This document shows positions 53,295 to 63,170 of a stretch of 64,000 nucleotides of DNA, one piece after another (the stretch's first letter is position 1; the number at the start of each line of letters is the position of its first letter). Location of the stretch: the NCBI RefSeq assembly GCF_033898505.1, contig NZ_JAXAFK010000003.1:186001-250000 (forward strand), read 5' to 3'. Source of the DNA: Pectobacterium carotovorum. GTDB taxonomy: Bacteria; Pseudomonadota; Gammaproteobacteria; Enterobacterales; Enterobacteriaceae. A model generated the notes under the pieces. The model was not told the DNA's origin and did no database searches. It worked only from the letters and a program-made list of their open reading frames with translations. The translations under genes were made by a program, and so were the position numbers.

Positions 53295-53837
53295 ATGGCC
53301 AGCAGAGGCGTTAATAAAGTGATTCTTGTCGGGAATCTGGGTCAAGACCCGGAAGTCCGCTATATGCCGAATGGCGGTGCAGTTGCCAACATCACGCTGG
53401 CTACGTCAGAAAGCTGGCGTGACAAGCAAACCGGTGAGCAGAAAGAGAAGACCGAGTGGCACCGCGTGGTGCTGTTCGGCAAACTGGCAGAAGTGGCGGG
53501 CGAATACCTGCGTAAAGGCTCTCAGGTTTACATCGAAGGCGCACTGCAAACCCGCAAATGGGCCGATCAGGCTGGCGTAGAGCGCTACACCACCGAAGTC
53601 GTCGTTAACGTCGGCGGCACCATGCAGATGCTGGGTGGACGCCAGGGCGGTGGCGCACCAGCAGGCGGTAACGCAGGTGGCGGTCAGCAACAAGGCGGTT
53701 GGGGTCAACCTCAGCAGCCGCAGGGTGGCAACCAGTTCAGCGGCGGCGCGCAGTCTCAACAGCGTCCGGCACAAAACAGCGCTCCGGCGCAAAGCAACGA
53801 ACCGCCAATGGATTTCGACGACGACATTCCGTTCTGA
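53295..53837 (+). CDS. ssb: Single-stranded DNA-binding protein
   Basis: A 180-residue SSB. OB fold at 1-112 ([40 protein letters not shown]), then a Gly/Gln/Pro-rich linker and the protein-interaction tip MDFDDDIPF. The ATG at 53,295 (after CAGGAGAG) is the true start; a frame reaching back to 53,118 crosses the LexA box and is rejected. It coats ssDNA and recruits repair and replication proteins. Confidence 0.96.
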   Translation: MASRGVNKVILVGNLGQDPEVRYMPNGGAVANITLATSESWRDKQTGEQKEKTEWHRVVLFGKLAEVAGEYLRKGSQVYIEGALQTRKWADQAGVERYTTEVVVNVGGTMQMLGGRQGGGAPAGGNAGGGQQQGGWGQPQQPQGGNQFSGGAQSQQRPAQNSAPAQSNEPPMDFDDDIPF

Positions 53838-53869
53838 GTTCGATCTCCCATTTGACGTTCATATGCGCA

Positions 53870-53905
53870 AAAACCACCGCCTTCATCCTGAAGCGGTGGT
53901 TTTTG
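53870..53905 (+). terminator. ssb terminator
   Basis: AAAACCACCGC, 12-base loop, GCGGTGGTTTT followed by TGTT: strong 11-bp stem 32 bases past the ssb stop. Confidence 0.88.
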
Positions 53906-53932
53906 TTATTGGGGCCGACTCTGCGGTTCTAG

Positions 53933-54121
53933 CTAGTTTGCGATAGTCTGACGGCGGGATACGCCTTGGGCTGCGTTAGACACATCCTCCCATTTTTCCC
54001 ACTCAGCCAATCTTGCTGCATAAGCCGCGCGCGCAACTGGTAGCCCCTCGGTACCGAGAAAAAACCGGAGAGGTGGTTCATTCATGTCGACAAGTTGCAG
54101 AACTGTGTCCGTAGCTGGTGG
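53933..54121 (-). pseudogene. 3' remnant of a second short-chain dehydrogenase gene
   Basis: A 62-codon frame, open after a stop at 54,122-54,124, reads PPATDTVLQLVDMNEPPLRF then FLGTEGLPVARAAYAARLAE and WEKWEDVSNAA. This is the typical C-terminal end of classical SDRs (the LRLFLG segment and the closing W-x-DVS helix) without catalytic parts. It lies 18 bp past the stop of the intact SDR on the same strand and has no start context, so it is the stump of a deleted neighbour or partial duplication. Confidence 0.7.
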
Positions 54122-54139
54122 TTAAAAAAGAAATACGTC

Positions 54140-54982
54140 TTAGCTTTTCCAGTGACGAGATACGCCTGTCGCGCTGCCGATCAGCCAGTCAAAGGCCCGA
54201 TCGGATAACAGCCCGCGCAAAAAGATCATCGGTTTGGCACTGAAGCCAACCGCATAACGTGTTTTTGGTCGCCGTGCGCTTACTGCACGAGCAATCGTGT
54301 CAGCAATGACTTCCGGAGGTGACAGACGTTTGCTGTTCGCTTCCCCAATCATCGATTCACTCATTGCCACCGCTTGAGGCGCATAGGGGCCCGTGCCGGA
54401 GACGTCGCGCAGTTTATTCGCGGCGATACTCCCCCACTCGGTCTTGATACCTCCCGGCTCAACGATCACCACATCAATACCGAACGGCTTTACCTCCAGT
54501 CTCAGGCAGTCACTTATCGCTTCCAACGCGAATTTTGTTCCGTGATACCAGCCGCCCAGTGGGGTATACATCTTGCCCCCCATCGAAGAGATGTTGACGA
54601 TAGTGCCGGAGCGCTGAGCACGCATGTGGGGCAGCACCAGTTGAATCAGGCGAACGGCGCCAAAGATATTGACGTTAAACTGCTCGCGAGCCTCATCAGG
54701 TGAAACCTCCTCCAGCGCCCCGTATGAGCCATACCCCGCGTTATTGATCAGCACGTCGATACGTCCCGATTTTTTGAGGATGTCATCAATACCGGCCTGC
54801 ATAGAGGCGTCATCGGTTACGTCCATCGCCAGCGTGTGAATACCGGCATCGGCCAGATTTTTCATTCTGTCGACTCGGCGAGCCGCGGCATATACCGTGT
54901 GGCCCAGCGCTTTTAATCTGAGGGCCGTCGCCTGCCCGATTCCAGAAGACGCCCCTGTGACTAAAGAAACTTTCGCGTTCAT
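54140..54982 (-). CDS. Short-chain dehydrogenase/reductase
   Basis: A 280-residue classical SDR. Cofactor loop VTGASSGIGQATALRLK at the N-terminus, NNAGYGSYGALEE, catalytic Ser in VNISSMGGKMY and YxxxK in WYHGTKFALEAIS. The ARR after the second strand (YAAARRVDRM) suggests NADP. The ATG at 54,982 is used; a frame to 55,075 runs into the upstream region. Substrate unknown. A stump of a second SDR follows, and an AraC regulator lies upstream on the same strand. Confidence 0.9.
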   Translation of the reverse strand: MNAKVSLVTGASSGIGQATALRLKALGHTVYAAARRVDRMKNLADAGIHTLAMDVTDDASMQAGIDDILKKSGRIDVLINNAGYGSYGALEEVSPDEAREQFNVNIFGAVRLIQLVLPHMRAQRSGTIVNISSMGGKMYTPLGGWYHGTKFALEAISDCLRLEVKPFGIDVVIVEPGGIKTEWGSIAANKLRDVSGTGPYAPQAVAMSESMIGEANSKRLSPPEVIADTIARAVSARRPKTRYAVGFSAKPMIFLRGLLSDRAFDWLIGSATGVSRHWKS

Positions 54983-55354
54983 ATTGGCTATTCCTGTCTG
55001 TCGTAAAGGTTGCAAGCGGGCCGTTTTCAGAACCGCGTGAATAGGGTTGCCACTATATAAGGCAGCGTGCGCCAATCATCTAGCGCGATACGCCATAGCA
55101 CTTGCAGATTGCGCCAGCCGTATTTAGCGCGTTCGGCGAACGTTCAGTGGTGCGATTGAGAGGATGAAATGGATCGCCGCGATCGGATTGCCGAAGGTGG
55201 GTTTATGGGGGGGGGTACTGGGTGTTTTTTTACTGGGTATTGTGGCGGAATAGGTATCGAGAGGGGCTGTAGAAAACGGATGAACGCATTGATTAGACAT
55301 TAATATTCACGCCATCTAATCAACACGTGATTGCTCCGCTTTCGGTTTAACGCA

Positions 55355-56365
55355 TCAATTCAATCGCATCGCCTGACGTGCATTGTCAGGCGTTTGCCCT
55401 GTCCATCCCTGAAATGCACGATAGAACGAGTTAGGGTCTTCAAAACCAAGAAGAAAAGCGATTTCACCACCGGACATCGTAGAGTTAGCCAGATAATGCC
55501 GGGCCAGTTTCTCTCTGGTATGGTTAACCAGCGCGCGGAAGTTCGCGCCCTCCTCCTCTAAGCGACGCTGTAGCGTCCGCTTGCTCATCGCCAGACGCTC
55601 CGCAACGGTATCAATGGTTGCCGTGTTGCTGGGAATTAACTCCAGCAGTAAGGCTTGCACACGCTCGGTGATCGCGGCCTCGGCATCCAGCTCGCTCAAA
55701 CGCCGACGTAATTCAGGTTCAAATACTCGCCACATGCCTTCGTTGACGGTCAAAAACGGGCGAAGGGCATCTGCGGCGGAGAACGTCACACTCAAGTTCG
55801 GATCGTAGTGTGCTGCTACGCCGAAAAACGCCTTATAGGCTGGCGCATAAGCAGCGGAAGGAGGAACGGGCAGGCTAACGCGTTTGGCCTTAACAGGTTC
55901 GCGTGTCGCTAACCGAGCCAGCCGAACCAGAAAGGCGATCTCTGCAACCTGTAATGAAGCGGGGACCTCTCCCTGTGCAAACAGCCAACGCGGTGAAACG
56001 TTCAAATCACCATTGCTGGCGACATCAATATCCAGACGCATAGGGAGTATCAACTGTTTGTATCTGGCAAGCCGTTGCGTAGCCTGCATCAGGTTCGCAC
56101 TACAGAGCGCCGCGAAAAGAGGAGGATCAAAGAGTTCCACGCTTACCAGCTCGATAAGTTTCAAGGGAAATAATGGATCGTCAGCCTCCGTCTCCAGACT
56201 GCGCCAAAACCGAAAGTAATCCTCTACGGAAAGCGTCTGTTCTCCACGGGAAAAGAGATCTTCCGGTAACCCCGCCCGGCGCAAGACATGCTCAGGCCGA
56301 AATCCAAAATCCTTTAGCAAAGTCCGCCAGCCAATATCTAAAGGAAAACCCTGATTACGAGTCAT
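55355..56365 (-). CDS. AraC-family transcriptional regulator
   Basis: A 336-residue regulator. Residues about 20-200 form the arabinose-binding-like N-terminal domain of the OruR/ArgR-like AraC group; residues 235-330 are the double helix-turn-helix (TIDTVAERLAMSKRTLQRRL then SGGEIAFLLGFEDPNSFYRA). The same-strand SDR gene 280 bp downstream is the plausible target. The 55,076-55,354 gap holds a G9 tract (55,207-55,215) and the likely SDR promoter. Confidence 0.9.
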   Translation of the reverse strand: MTRNQGFPLDIGWRTLLKDFGFRPEHVLRRAGLPEDLFSRGEQTLSVEDYFRFWRSLETEADDPLFPLKLIELVSVELFDPPLFAALCSANLMQATQRLARYKQLILPMRLDIDVASNGDLNVSPRWLFAQGEVPASLQVAEIAFLVRLARLATREPVKAKRVSLPVPPSAAYAPAYKAFFGVAAHYDPNLSVTFSAADALRPFLTVNEGMWRVFEPELRRRLSELDAEAAITERVQALLLELIPSNTATIDTVAERLAMSKRTLQRRLEEEGANFRALVNHTREKLARHYLANSTMSGGEIAFLLGFEDPNSFYRAFQGWTGQTPDNARQAMRLN

Positions 56366-56631
56366 GAAATCTCCATTGTCGCGAGAAAAGCAGGCCTACA
56401 CGTAAACCCCACAGCAGTGAGTATATGCCAACGCGCGATGCCCAATATATGCAAAGTGCGCCAAGAAACCCGCAATTGGTGCCATTTCATGCATCGGCTA
56501 TAGGGAGTGAAAGAATTGGTCTGCTCCTCTCCCAATAAGTGGAGGGGCCTATCCATCTATTTCATTGCTATTTTATTCCGGTAAATATCAGCCTGATTGC
56601 CAGCACTTATCCACGATACTATGAGAATAAA

Positions 56632-57090
56632 ATGATGAATACAGACCAAGAAATTAGGGTTAATCCCGTTGAGCCAGAAGATCACGAGCTGTGGCTGCCC
56701 TATTGGAAGAGTTATCAGGAATTCTATAAGGTGCAGCTTTCCGATGAGGTCACGGAAGTCACCTGGAGCCGCTTTTTTAAAGCCGATATCCCTGTGTATT
56801 GTGCGGTAGCGAGAGAAGGATTACACATTGTGGGCTTCGTGCACTTTGTTTTTCACGACTCCACCTGGGGAGTAAACTCTTATTGTTACTTAGAAGATCT
56901 TTTCGTTGCATCCACCGCTCGCGGTAAAAACGTTGGCAAAAAACTGATTGAATACGTGAGAGAACAGGCACGAGAAAAAAACTGCGATCGGTTGTATTGG
57001 CATACTCAGGAAACCAATCAAACAGCCCAGCGACTTTATGATTGGGTGGCGGAAAAACCGGGCGTTATAGAATACAGAATGCCGCTTTAA
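56632..57090 (+). CDS. GNAT-family N-acetyltransferase
   Basis: A 152-residue acetyltransferase. Motif A for acetyl-CoA is LFVASTARGKNVGKKLIEYV (about 95-114), and WHTQETNQTAQRLYDWVAE is the typical motif B end. The substrate could be a small amine or protein N-terminus; it cannot be told. The ATG at 56,632 or 56,635 is chosen as the start; a longer frame has no support. Confidence 0.9.
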   Translation: MMNTDQEIRVNPVEPEDHELWLPYWKSYQEFYKVQLSDEVTEVTWSRFFKADIPVYCAVAREGLHIVGFVHFVFHDSTWGVNSYCYLEDLFVASTARGKNVGKKLIEYVREQAREKNCDRLYWHTQETNQTAQRLYDWVAEKPGVIEYRMPL

Positions 57091-57108
57091 CGATAAAAAA
57101 TAGATTGC

Positions 57109-57133
57109 CGCCGCACAGACTTTCTGTGCGGCG
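57109..57133. terminator. Bidirectional hairpin between convergent genes
   Basis: CGCCGCACAGA, CTT, TCTGTGCGGCG: perfect 11-bp stem between the acetyltransferase (plus) and the membrane gene (minus). A T-rich stretch lies a few bases beyond it on the minus strand. Confidence 0.7.
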
Positions 57134-57155
57134 TCAGGCACTCACGACCAAAGCG

Positions 57156-57770
57156 CTATTTGTTCGACTTGGGTATTGGCCGCCAGTCCACCTTTATAGG
57201 ATACGCTTTGAAGTTATAGTCGATACCATAAGAATGCTGCCTGCCAGCCAGACTGCATTTACCGAAAAAAGAGTATTCTCCGTTGTATCTCTCTGGAGGT
57301 GTCGAAATCACAATTTTTCCGCAGCAGTCAGGATAAATACACGCCGTCGTGTGGGTAAATACAATATAGCCGTCCTCGGTTCTGCTAAATAACCTGTCGG
57401 CATAAAGCTGTTTGCATTCCTCTTTATTCGGCGCGCCGGAGACCAAAATGCGGAGATTGTCATAATATCCCGCCACCACCACAGCAAATATCACCCCGAA
57501 TGCAATGACATATGCCCACAGCGGCAAGTTGATTGCAGGATGAATCTGCATAAGATCCGCGACAAGACTCAATCCCGGCAATAAACACACGGCCACAAAG
57601 CTGACAATGAACTTACTCTGCTCAGAATGCGAGATTTCCTTATAAATGCGAGCCGTGTTTTCACCCACCAGATTGGTGTATTGCCCGTGGTGATTATTGA
57701 CGTTAATAACGCCGGATTCATTATTGATAACCGTTTGATGTTCGCCAGTGTTTCTCTGTTCAATATCCAT
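57156..57770 (-). CDS. Unknown two-helix membrane protein
   Basis: Not recognised. A 204-residue protein. The N-terminus (about 1-50) is hydrophilic and rich in Asn, Gly and His (VINNESGVINVNNHHGQYTN). Two membrane helices follow (FIVSFVAVCLLPGLSLVADL and LWAYVIAFGVIFAVVVAGYY). The C-terminal 90 residues are soluble with several Cys (ACIYPDCCGKI) and end WRPIPKSNK. The ATG at 57,770 has GGAGG ahead. The Asn-rich N-terminus could mediate assembly; no function is known. Confidence 0.7.
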   Translation of the reverse strand: MDIEQRNTGEHQTVINNESGVINVNNHHGQYTNLVGENTARIYKEISHSEQSKFIVSFVAVCLLPGLSLVADLMQIHPAINLPLWAYVIAFGVIFAVVVAGYYDNLRILVSGAPNKEECKQLYADRLFSRTEDGYIVFTHTTACIYPDCCGKIVISTPPERYNGEYSFFGKCSLAGRQHSYGIDYNFKAYPIKVDWRPIPKSNK

Positions 57771-57848
57771 CACTCCCTCCTTAGACACAAAGTCATCACA
57801 GTAAGGGATTTGAGCACAACATGAATGAACCCGCTACGTTGATCTTCG

Positions 57849-58886
57849 CTACTCCACCCGCCGAACCGACTCTCTGACCACCACCTGTCCGGCCAGCTCC
57901 GTGCGCTGGGCAATACCAAGCGCCTGTGAAGGCGTCATTTGCTGCGCCAGCAGCTGTAGCGCCGCACGGGCAATCGTTTCAAATGGCAGATGCACCGTGG
58001 TGAGCGAGACTGGCAGCATATCGAACGGCAGGATGTCGTCCATTCCCATCACCGACATGTCTTCCGGCACTCGTAGCCCGTGCTGATACAGCGCGTCGAT
58101 CACGCCGATGGCCTGATTATCCGCCGCGCAGAAAATCGCGGTAACCCCCAGCCTATCGGGATTCGCCGTTAGCCAGCGCAGCAGCGCATCACGCGCCGTA
58201 CGCGGGTGGAAATCCGGCAGCGAGAGGATCAGATCCTCATCCACCGCAATCCCCGCCTGCATGAGCGCGTCCCGATAGCCGCGCTCGCGCTGTTTGATCG
58301 TCATGCGCGACGTCCAGGTCAGGTGCAGGATCCGCGTGTGCCCTTGCTCGATCAGGTAGCGCACTCCCGCCGCCGCCGCATAGTGGTTGGCGGGCGTCAC
58401 GCTGCTCAGCCGCATTGAGGGATCTTCACCGTTGATCAGCACCGCCGGAATCCCGCTTTCCGCGACAGCGTTCAACAGCGTCGGGTGATCGTCATTCACA
58501 ATCAGAATGCCGCTCTCTTTTCCGCCCTGAAGTTCACGCAATAGCTGCTGTTCGTTAATGGTGTCATGCTCCCCCAAAAACGGACGCAGTTGGATATTAC
58601 GTTGCAGACAGAGCGTTTTCAGGGCGTTAATCAGCGTCAGCGACACCAGATTGTACTCACTCTCCAGCATCAGGTTACGCGGCGTCGCCAGCAGAATATG
58701 GCGCAGCGGCTCCGTCTGCGCGACGGTTGCTTTGGCCACTTTATGCAGCGGATAGCCCTGCTCGGTGGCAATCGCCATAATGTGCTGCCTGACTTTGGCG
58801 CTGATCGGTGCTGTACCGTTCAGCGCGCGGGAAACCGTGCTGATGGAAACCCCCGCGCGATCGGCAATATCCTTGAGTGTCGCCAT
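57849..58886 (-). CDS. LacI-family regulator of the sugar operon
   Basis: A 345-residue repressor. The helix-turn-helix is TLKDIADRAGVSISTVSRAL with the hinge behind it; the effector domain has GILIVNDDHPTLLNA, FCAADNQAIGVIDAL and MGMDDILPFDMLPVSLTTV. The ATG at 58,886 overlaps the stop of the permease (TAATG), so it is the last gene of the operon it likely controls; the inducer should be an unsaturated pectic oligosaccharide or product (inference). Confidence 0.92.
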   Translation of the reverse strand: MATLKDIADRAGVSISTVSRALNGTAPISAKVRQHIMAIATEQGYPLHKVAKATVAQTEPLRHILLATPRNLMLESEYNLVSLTLINALKTLCLQRNIQLRPFLGEHDTINEQQLLRELQGGKESGILIVNDDHPTLLNAVAESGIPAVLINGEDPSMRLSSVTPANHYAAAAGVRYLIEQGHTRILHLTWTSRMTIKQRERGYRDALMQAGIAVDEDLILSLPDFHPRTARDALLRWLTANPDRLGVTAIFCAADNQAIGVIDALYQHGLRVPEDMSVMGMDDILPFDMLPVSLTTVHLPFETIARAALQLLAQQMTPSQALGIAQRTELAGQVVVRESVRRVE

Positions 58887-59938
58887 TATTTCATCCCCGT
58901 GTTGGCAATCCCCGTCGTGATGTATTTTTGCAGGAAGACGAACACCGCCGTCACCGGCAGAAGCGAGAGCATCGTCATCGCCAGTATATAGTGCCACTGC
59001 ACCGAGAACTGCCCCTGAAACGCGTTCAGGCCAATTTGCAGCGTAAAATTATCCTGACTGGAGAGGACGATCAGCGGCCAGAGGAAATCATTCCAGCGCC
59101 AGATCACCGAGAAGATCGCCAGCACCGCCAGCGCAGGCGCGGTCAGCGGCAGGATGATCTTCCAGTAAATACGGAACTCGCTGGCGGCATCGATACGCGC
59201 CGCCTCGATCAGCTCATCAGGGATCGTCAGCATATATTGCCGCAACAGGAATACACCGGTCGGCGTCGCCACTGTGGGAATAATCACGCCCCATAGGTTA
59301 TCGCCCATATTCAGGCCAATCACCACCAGGAACGTCGGCACCATCACCACCGACAGCGGAATCATCATGGTGGAGAGAAACAGCGTCAGCACCGTACCGC
59401 GCCCACGAAACTCGTATTTCGACAGCGCAAACGCCGCCATCGAACTGAGCAACAGGGTCAGCAGCGTCGCCATCACCGTCACGAACACGGTGTTCTTCAG
59501 GTAAGTAGCAAAGTGGAACTTCGTTATCGGCGTCGTGTAGTTCTCCGTCTCCAGATGCAAGGCCTTCATCGGCACCAGATCTTTGGTCGATACACGTACC
59601 ACTTCACTCGGCGCATCCGGGTTCACCAGCTGTGCAATCAGGCCGATGCGTCTAACCAATGCCATCGTTTTCGCCTCGCCGTCATCCTGCTTAACCTGCC
59701 ACAGTTCCAGCGGCTTCGGGTACTCCGGCAGCGTGATGGTATCCGCCGCCTGCGGCAGAAAGCTGGGCGGAAAACGGTTGATCTCCGCGGGCGTTTTGAA
59801 CGACGACATCGCCGCCCACATCACCGGAATCAGCACCAGCAGCGTGCCGACCACCAGCCAAACCCAGCTCATGATATCCGTTATGTGAATGCGCCCCGGA
59901 TGACGGGTACGGGTGAGAAATGCGATTATTTTCATCAT
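58886..59938 (-). CDS. ABC sugar transporter permease, MalG type
   Basis: A 350-residue permease with six membrane helices. It has a large insertion between helices 1 and 2 (about 60-130), longer than in most MalG proteins. The EAA loop is ELIEAARIDAASEFRIYWKI followed by ILPLTAPALAV. It pairs with the MalF-type permease upstream. Confidence 0.92.
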   Translation of the reverse strand: MMKIIAFLTRTRHPGRIHITDIMSWVWLVVGTLLVLIPVMWAAMSSFKTPAEINRFPPSFLPQAADTITLPEYPKPLELWQVKQDDGEAKTMALVRRIGLIAQLVNPDAPSEVVRVSTKDLVPMKALHLETENYTTPITKFHFATYLKNTVFVTVMATLLTLLLSSMAAFALSKYEFRGRGTVLTLFLSTMMIPLSVVMVPTFLVVIGLNMGDNLWGVIIPTVATPTGVFLLRQYMLTIPDELIEAARIDAASEFRIYWKIILPLTAPALAVLAIFSVIWRWNDFLWPLIVLSSQDNFTLQIGLNAFQGQFSVQWHYILAMTMLSLLPVTAVFVFLQKYITTGIANTGMK

Positions 59939-59949
59939 GGCTCCCGTTA

Positions 59950-60945
59950 TTATTTCCCTTCCAGCCGACGTGTCAGCAGGAACTGCAACGCTGTCAGGAT
60001 CATCAGCACCACGCCCATCAGCACCGAGGCCGCCGAAGCCAGCCCGTAGAGTGACGCGTTCGACGAAAAGGCGGTCTGATAGATGTACTGCACGATGAAA
60101 CTGTTGGCCGTACCGGGCCCACCGCCGTTGGTTAACACCCAGGCTTCATCGAAGATCTGCACGCTGTTGATAGTCAACAGAATCACCACCACCAGAATGT
60201 TCGGCGCCAGCAGCGGCAGCGTCAGGCGATAAAAACCGCGCCAGCGCGAGGTACCGTCCACCGCCGCAGCCTCATAAATGTCACGCGGGATCGCCTGCAA
60301 TCCGGCCAGCAGGATCAGGGTATAAAACCCGACGTGAAACCAGACGGAGACAAACACCACCCAGAAGCGCGACAGCGTCGGATCGAGCAGGAAGGTAATC
60401 GGCTGCCCGCCCAGCGACGACAGCACCAGATTCAACAGGCCGTTGCGGTTAAGAAACCACTGCCAGATCAGGCCCACCACTACCGGCGACAGCAGCACCG
60501 GATAGAAGAACATGGCGCGGAAAAAGCCACGGGCGATAATCTTGCGGTTGAGGATCAGCGCCGTCACCAGCGCCACCAGCAGCGTGCAGAGCACGTTGAA
60601 AAAGGTGAACGACACCGTGTTGTAAACGCCAGTCCAGAACAGATCCTGTTCACAGGTCGATGGCTCAGCGTAGTTGCCGCAGCTCAACAGCGTAGAAAAG
60701 TTATCCACGCCCACGTAGGGGCGTTCCCACAGCAGAATATTGGTGCCGCCGGTAAAGGCGTAGCACACCGCCAGCAGAATCGGAATAAAGACAAATACGG
60801 CGAACAGCAGCATATTAGGCGCGATAAAAAACCACGGCATCACTTTGCGGCCACCGAGTTTTTGTAGCAGATTCACCGCTTTTTCCACTGGCGTTACCAG
60901 CTTATCGATCAGCGATCCTGCGGGCAGTAAGGCAATCTTTCTCAT
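59950..60945 (-). CDS. ABC sugar transporter permease, MalF type
   Basis: A 331-residue permease. Six helices, an extra-cytoplasmic loop between helices 1 and 2 (about 65-110, with two Cys in LLSCGNYAEPSTCEQD that could form a disulfide), and the EAA loop DIYEAAAVDGTSRWRGFYRL. It forms the heterodimeric pore with the MalG-type partner; the spacing is 11 bp. Confidence 0.92.
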   Translation of the reverse strand: MRKIALLPAGSLIDKLVTPVEKAVNLLQKLGGRKVMPWFFIAPNMLLFAVFVFIPILLAVCYAFTGGTNILLWERPYVGVDNFSTLLSCGNYAEPSTCEQDLFWTGVYNTVSFTFFNVLCTLLVALVTALILNRKIIARGFFRAMFFYPVLLSPVVVGLIWQWFLNRNGLLNLVLSSLGGQPITFLLDPTLSRFWVVFVSVWFHVGFYTLILLAGLQAIPRDIYEAAAVDGTSRWRGFYRLTLPLLAPNILVVVILLTINSVQIFDEAWVLTNGGGPGTANSFIVQYIYQTAFSSNASLYGLASAASVLMGVVLMILTALQFLLTRRLEGK

Positions 60946-60968
60946 GTCGTCCTCTCCCGTCGCGATAA

Positions 60969-62060
60969 TTAATGCTCGGTACAGCGCGGCAATGTGTCAT
61001 CCGTTTCACCATCGAACAGATGGCAATACGCCGGTGGGAAGCGGACGAACACCGATTCGCCCGCTGCGAACTCGCGGTGCTGCGCCAGATGGACGATCAT
61101 CTCATCGTCAATGCCGCCCATCCGCCCGTAGATGAAAGTCTCATGCCCCATCATCTCGCAGCGATCGACACACAGCGCAATCCCCTCGCCTTCCTCCACC
61201 AGCTCACAGTGCGAAGGGCGAATGCCGAGCGTGACGTTCTGTCCGACTGTGCCGATAAACGGCAGCACCAGACGATTGCCCGACGGACACTGCACTTCGA
61301 GGCCGTCTGCGCAGGTGGCGACAATCTGTGCCGGGAACATGTTCATACGCGGTGAACCAATGAAGCCTGCGACAAATTTGTTTTTCGGCCGATTGAACAA
61401 CTCCAGCGGCGTGCCAACCTGCTCGATGCGGCCGGCGTTCAGTACCACAATGCGCTGCGCCATCGTCATCGCTTCCACCTGATCGTGAGTCACGTAAATC
61501 ATGGTGGTGCGCAGTTTCTGGTGCAGTCGGGACAGCTCGCCGCGCGTCTGCACGCGCAGCTTGGCATCCAGATTGGAGAGCGGTTCATCAAACAGGAACA
61601 GATCGGGTTCACGCACAATCGCACGGCCAATCGCTACACGCTGCTGCTGTCCACCTGACAACGCGCGCGGCTTGCGATCCAGATAGGGTTCCAACCCCAA
61701 CATACGCGCCGCTTCATCAATACGGCTGTTAATTTCCGCTTTAGGGAAGTGCAGGTTTTCCAGCCCAAACGCGAGGTTCTTACGCACCGAAAGGTGCGGA
61801 TAGAGCGCGTAAGACTGGAACACCATCGCAATCTTGCGCTCCGCTGGCGTGAGATCGTTCACCTTGCGCTGGTCAATCCACAGTTCACCGCTGCTGATCT
61901 CTTCCAGTCCGGCAATCATGCGCAGCAGCGTGGATTTCCCACAGCCCGACGGGCCGACAAAGACCATGAACTCACCGTCATGAATCGTTAAGTCCACGCC
62001 TTTGATGATGTTCACCGCACCATAACTTTTGTGGACGTTTTTTAGTTCCAGACTCGCCAT
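60969..62060 (-). CDS. ABC sugar transporter ATPase, MsmK/UgpC type
   Basis: A 363-residue ATPase. Walker [21 protein letters not shown]-loop FQSYALYPH, signature [17 protein letters not shown], Walker [19 protein letters not shown]-loop YVTHDQVEA and a C-terminal TOBE domain. It powers the two permeases downstream. The ATG at 62,060 follows the stop of the hydrolase gene by two bases. Confidence 0.94.
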   Translation of the reverse strand: MASLELKNVHKSYGAVNIIKGVDLTIHDGEFMVFVGPSGCGKSTLLRMIAGLEEISSGELWIDQRKVNDLTPAERKIAMVFQSYALYPHLSVRKNLAFGLENLHFPKAEINSRIDEAARMLGLEPYLDRKPRALSGGQQQRVAIGRAIVREPDLFLFDEPLSNLDAKLRVQTRGELSRLHQKLRTTMIYVTHDQVEAMTMAQRIVVLNAGRIEQVGTPLELFNRPKNKFVAGFIGSPRMNMFPAQIVATCADGLEVQCPSGNRLVLPFIGTVGQNVTLGIRPSHCELVEEGEGIALCVDRCEMMGHETFIYGRMGGIDDEMIVHLAQHREFAAGESVFVRFPPAYCHLFDGETDDTLPRCTEH

Positions 62061-62062
62061 TG

Positions 62063-63169
62063 TCAGCCCTCGCAAACAGAATCTAACTGTGCCAATAACA
62101 TCAGCATGACCAGCGCCTGCCCGTAAGGCACGGCAACATTGGGAATATCGCGATAGAACTGTAAGTCGTGCCCCATCGCTGTGCCGTCCGAGACACCCTG
62201 CACCACGCCCTGTGCGTCAATCTGCGCCACCACGGCGGCATAGCCTTTTTCCAGTACGTCCTGCGGGAAATCGTGCAGCATGCCCAGTCGACGTGCCGTC
62301 AAAATCCCGGCGATAAATCCGGCGCTGGCGGAGGTTTCCAGCGGTGAATCCGGGTCATCCAGCAGCGTGTGCCACAGGCCGGACTCGTGCTGGCAGCGCG
62401 CCAGCGTGGTCGTTTGCTGTTCCAGAATCGCTTCCAGCGTGCGCAGTACCGGCGCGGACAGCTGATCCTCCGCCAGCACCCGCATTTCCGGCAGCACCAG
62501 CGTGATCCAGGCGTTGCCGCGTCCCCAGAACGCATTCGCATAGTGATGGCGACCGACGAACGTCCAGCCGTGATACCACAGCCCGCTACGCACATCGGCC
62601 AGATAGCGCGCATGCGTGACGAGCTGGTATTCCGCCTCTTCGATCAGATCGCGACGGGAGAGTAATTTCCCCGCGACCACCAGAAACAGACCGGCCATAA
62701 ACAGCGTGTCATCCCACAGCTGTCCGGTATTCGGCCGCTCTTTCACCGTGTGCTGGAAACCGCCATCCTCGGTTTTTGGCAGCGAGTGCAGCAGCCAGTC
62801 CGCCCAGTCGCTCACGGTTTCACGCCACTGCGCGGGGGCATCCGGTTTGTCCTGACACAGCAGCGCCAGCACCAGCATCGGCGCCGTCGAGTTGATCTGA
62901 CGCGGCGGCAGCCCGGCATCCAGCTTTTGCTGATACCAGTTCGCCAGCGTCGTCAGCATGGTGTCGTCCTGCGTCAGATGCGCCAGCTTCCAGAAACCGT
63001 ACAGCCCGACGCCGACCTCCCAATCCCACTCTTCGAATTGAATCGTCAGTCCGGCGTCCGGCGTGTCGTCCTGCGTCACGCTGTCGATCGCTTTCAGGCG
63101 GCAAAATGCCCGCGCCACCTGCGCCAGCAGCGCTTCGGTTTGTTGTCGGTTAAGTGAACCTGTCTGCAT
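62063..63169 (-). CDS. GH105-type unsaturated glucuronyl/galacturonyl hydrolase
   Basis: A 368-residue (alpha/alpha)6-barrel enzyme of the YteR/RhiN kind. Key segments: [34 protein letters not shown] with the Asp pair, [16 protein letters not shown], and [21 protein letters not shown]105 enzymes hydrolyse the unsaturated uronic acid left by pectate or rhamnogalacturonan lyases. No signal peptide, so it acts in the cytoplasm on imported oligomers. Start at 63,169 overlaps the upstream stop region (ATGACATG). Confidence 0.85.
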   Translation of the reverse strand: MQTGSLNRQQTEALLAQVARAFCRLKAIDSVTQDDTPDAGLTIQFEEWDWEVGVGLYGFWKLAHLTQDDTMLTTLANWYQQKLDAGLPPRQINSTAPMLVLALLCQDKPDAPAQWRETVSDWADWLLHSLPKTEDGGFQHTVKERPNTGQLWDDTLFMAGLFLVVAGKLLSRRDLIEEAEYQLVTHARYLADVRSGLWYHGWTFVGRHHYANAFWGRGNAWITLVLPEMRVLAEDQLSAPVLRTLEAILEQQTTTLARCQHESGLWHTLLDDPDSPLETSASAGFIAGILTARRLGMLHDFPQDVLEKGYAAVVAQIDAQGVVQGVSDGTAMGHDLQFYRDIPNVAVPYGQALVMLMLLAQLDSVCEG

Positions 63170-63170
63170 G

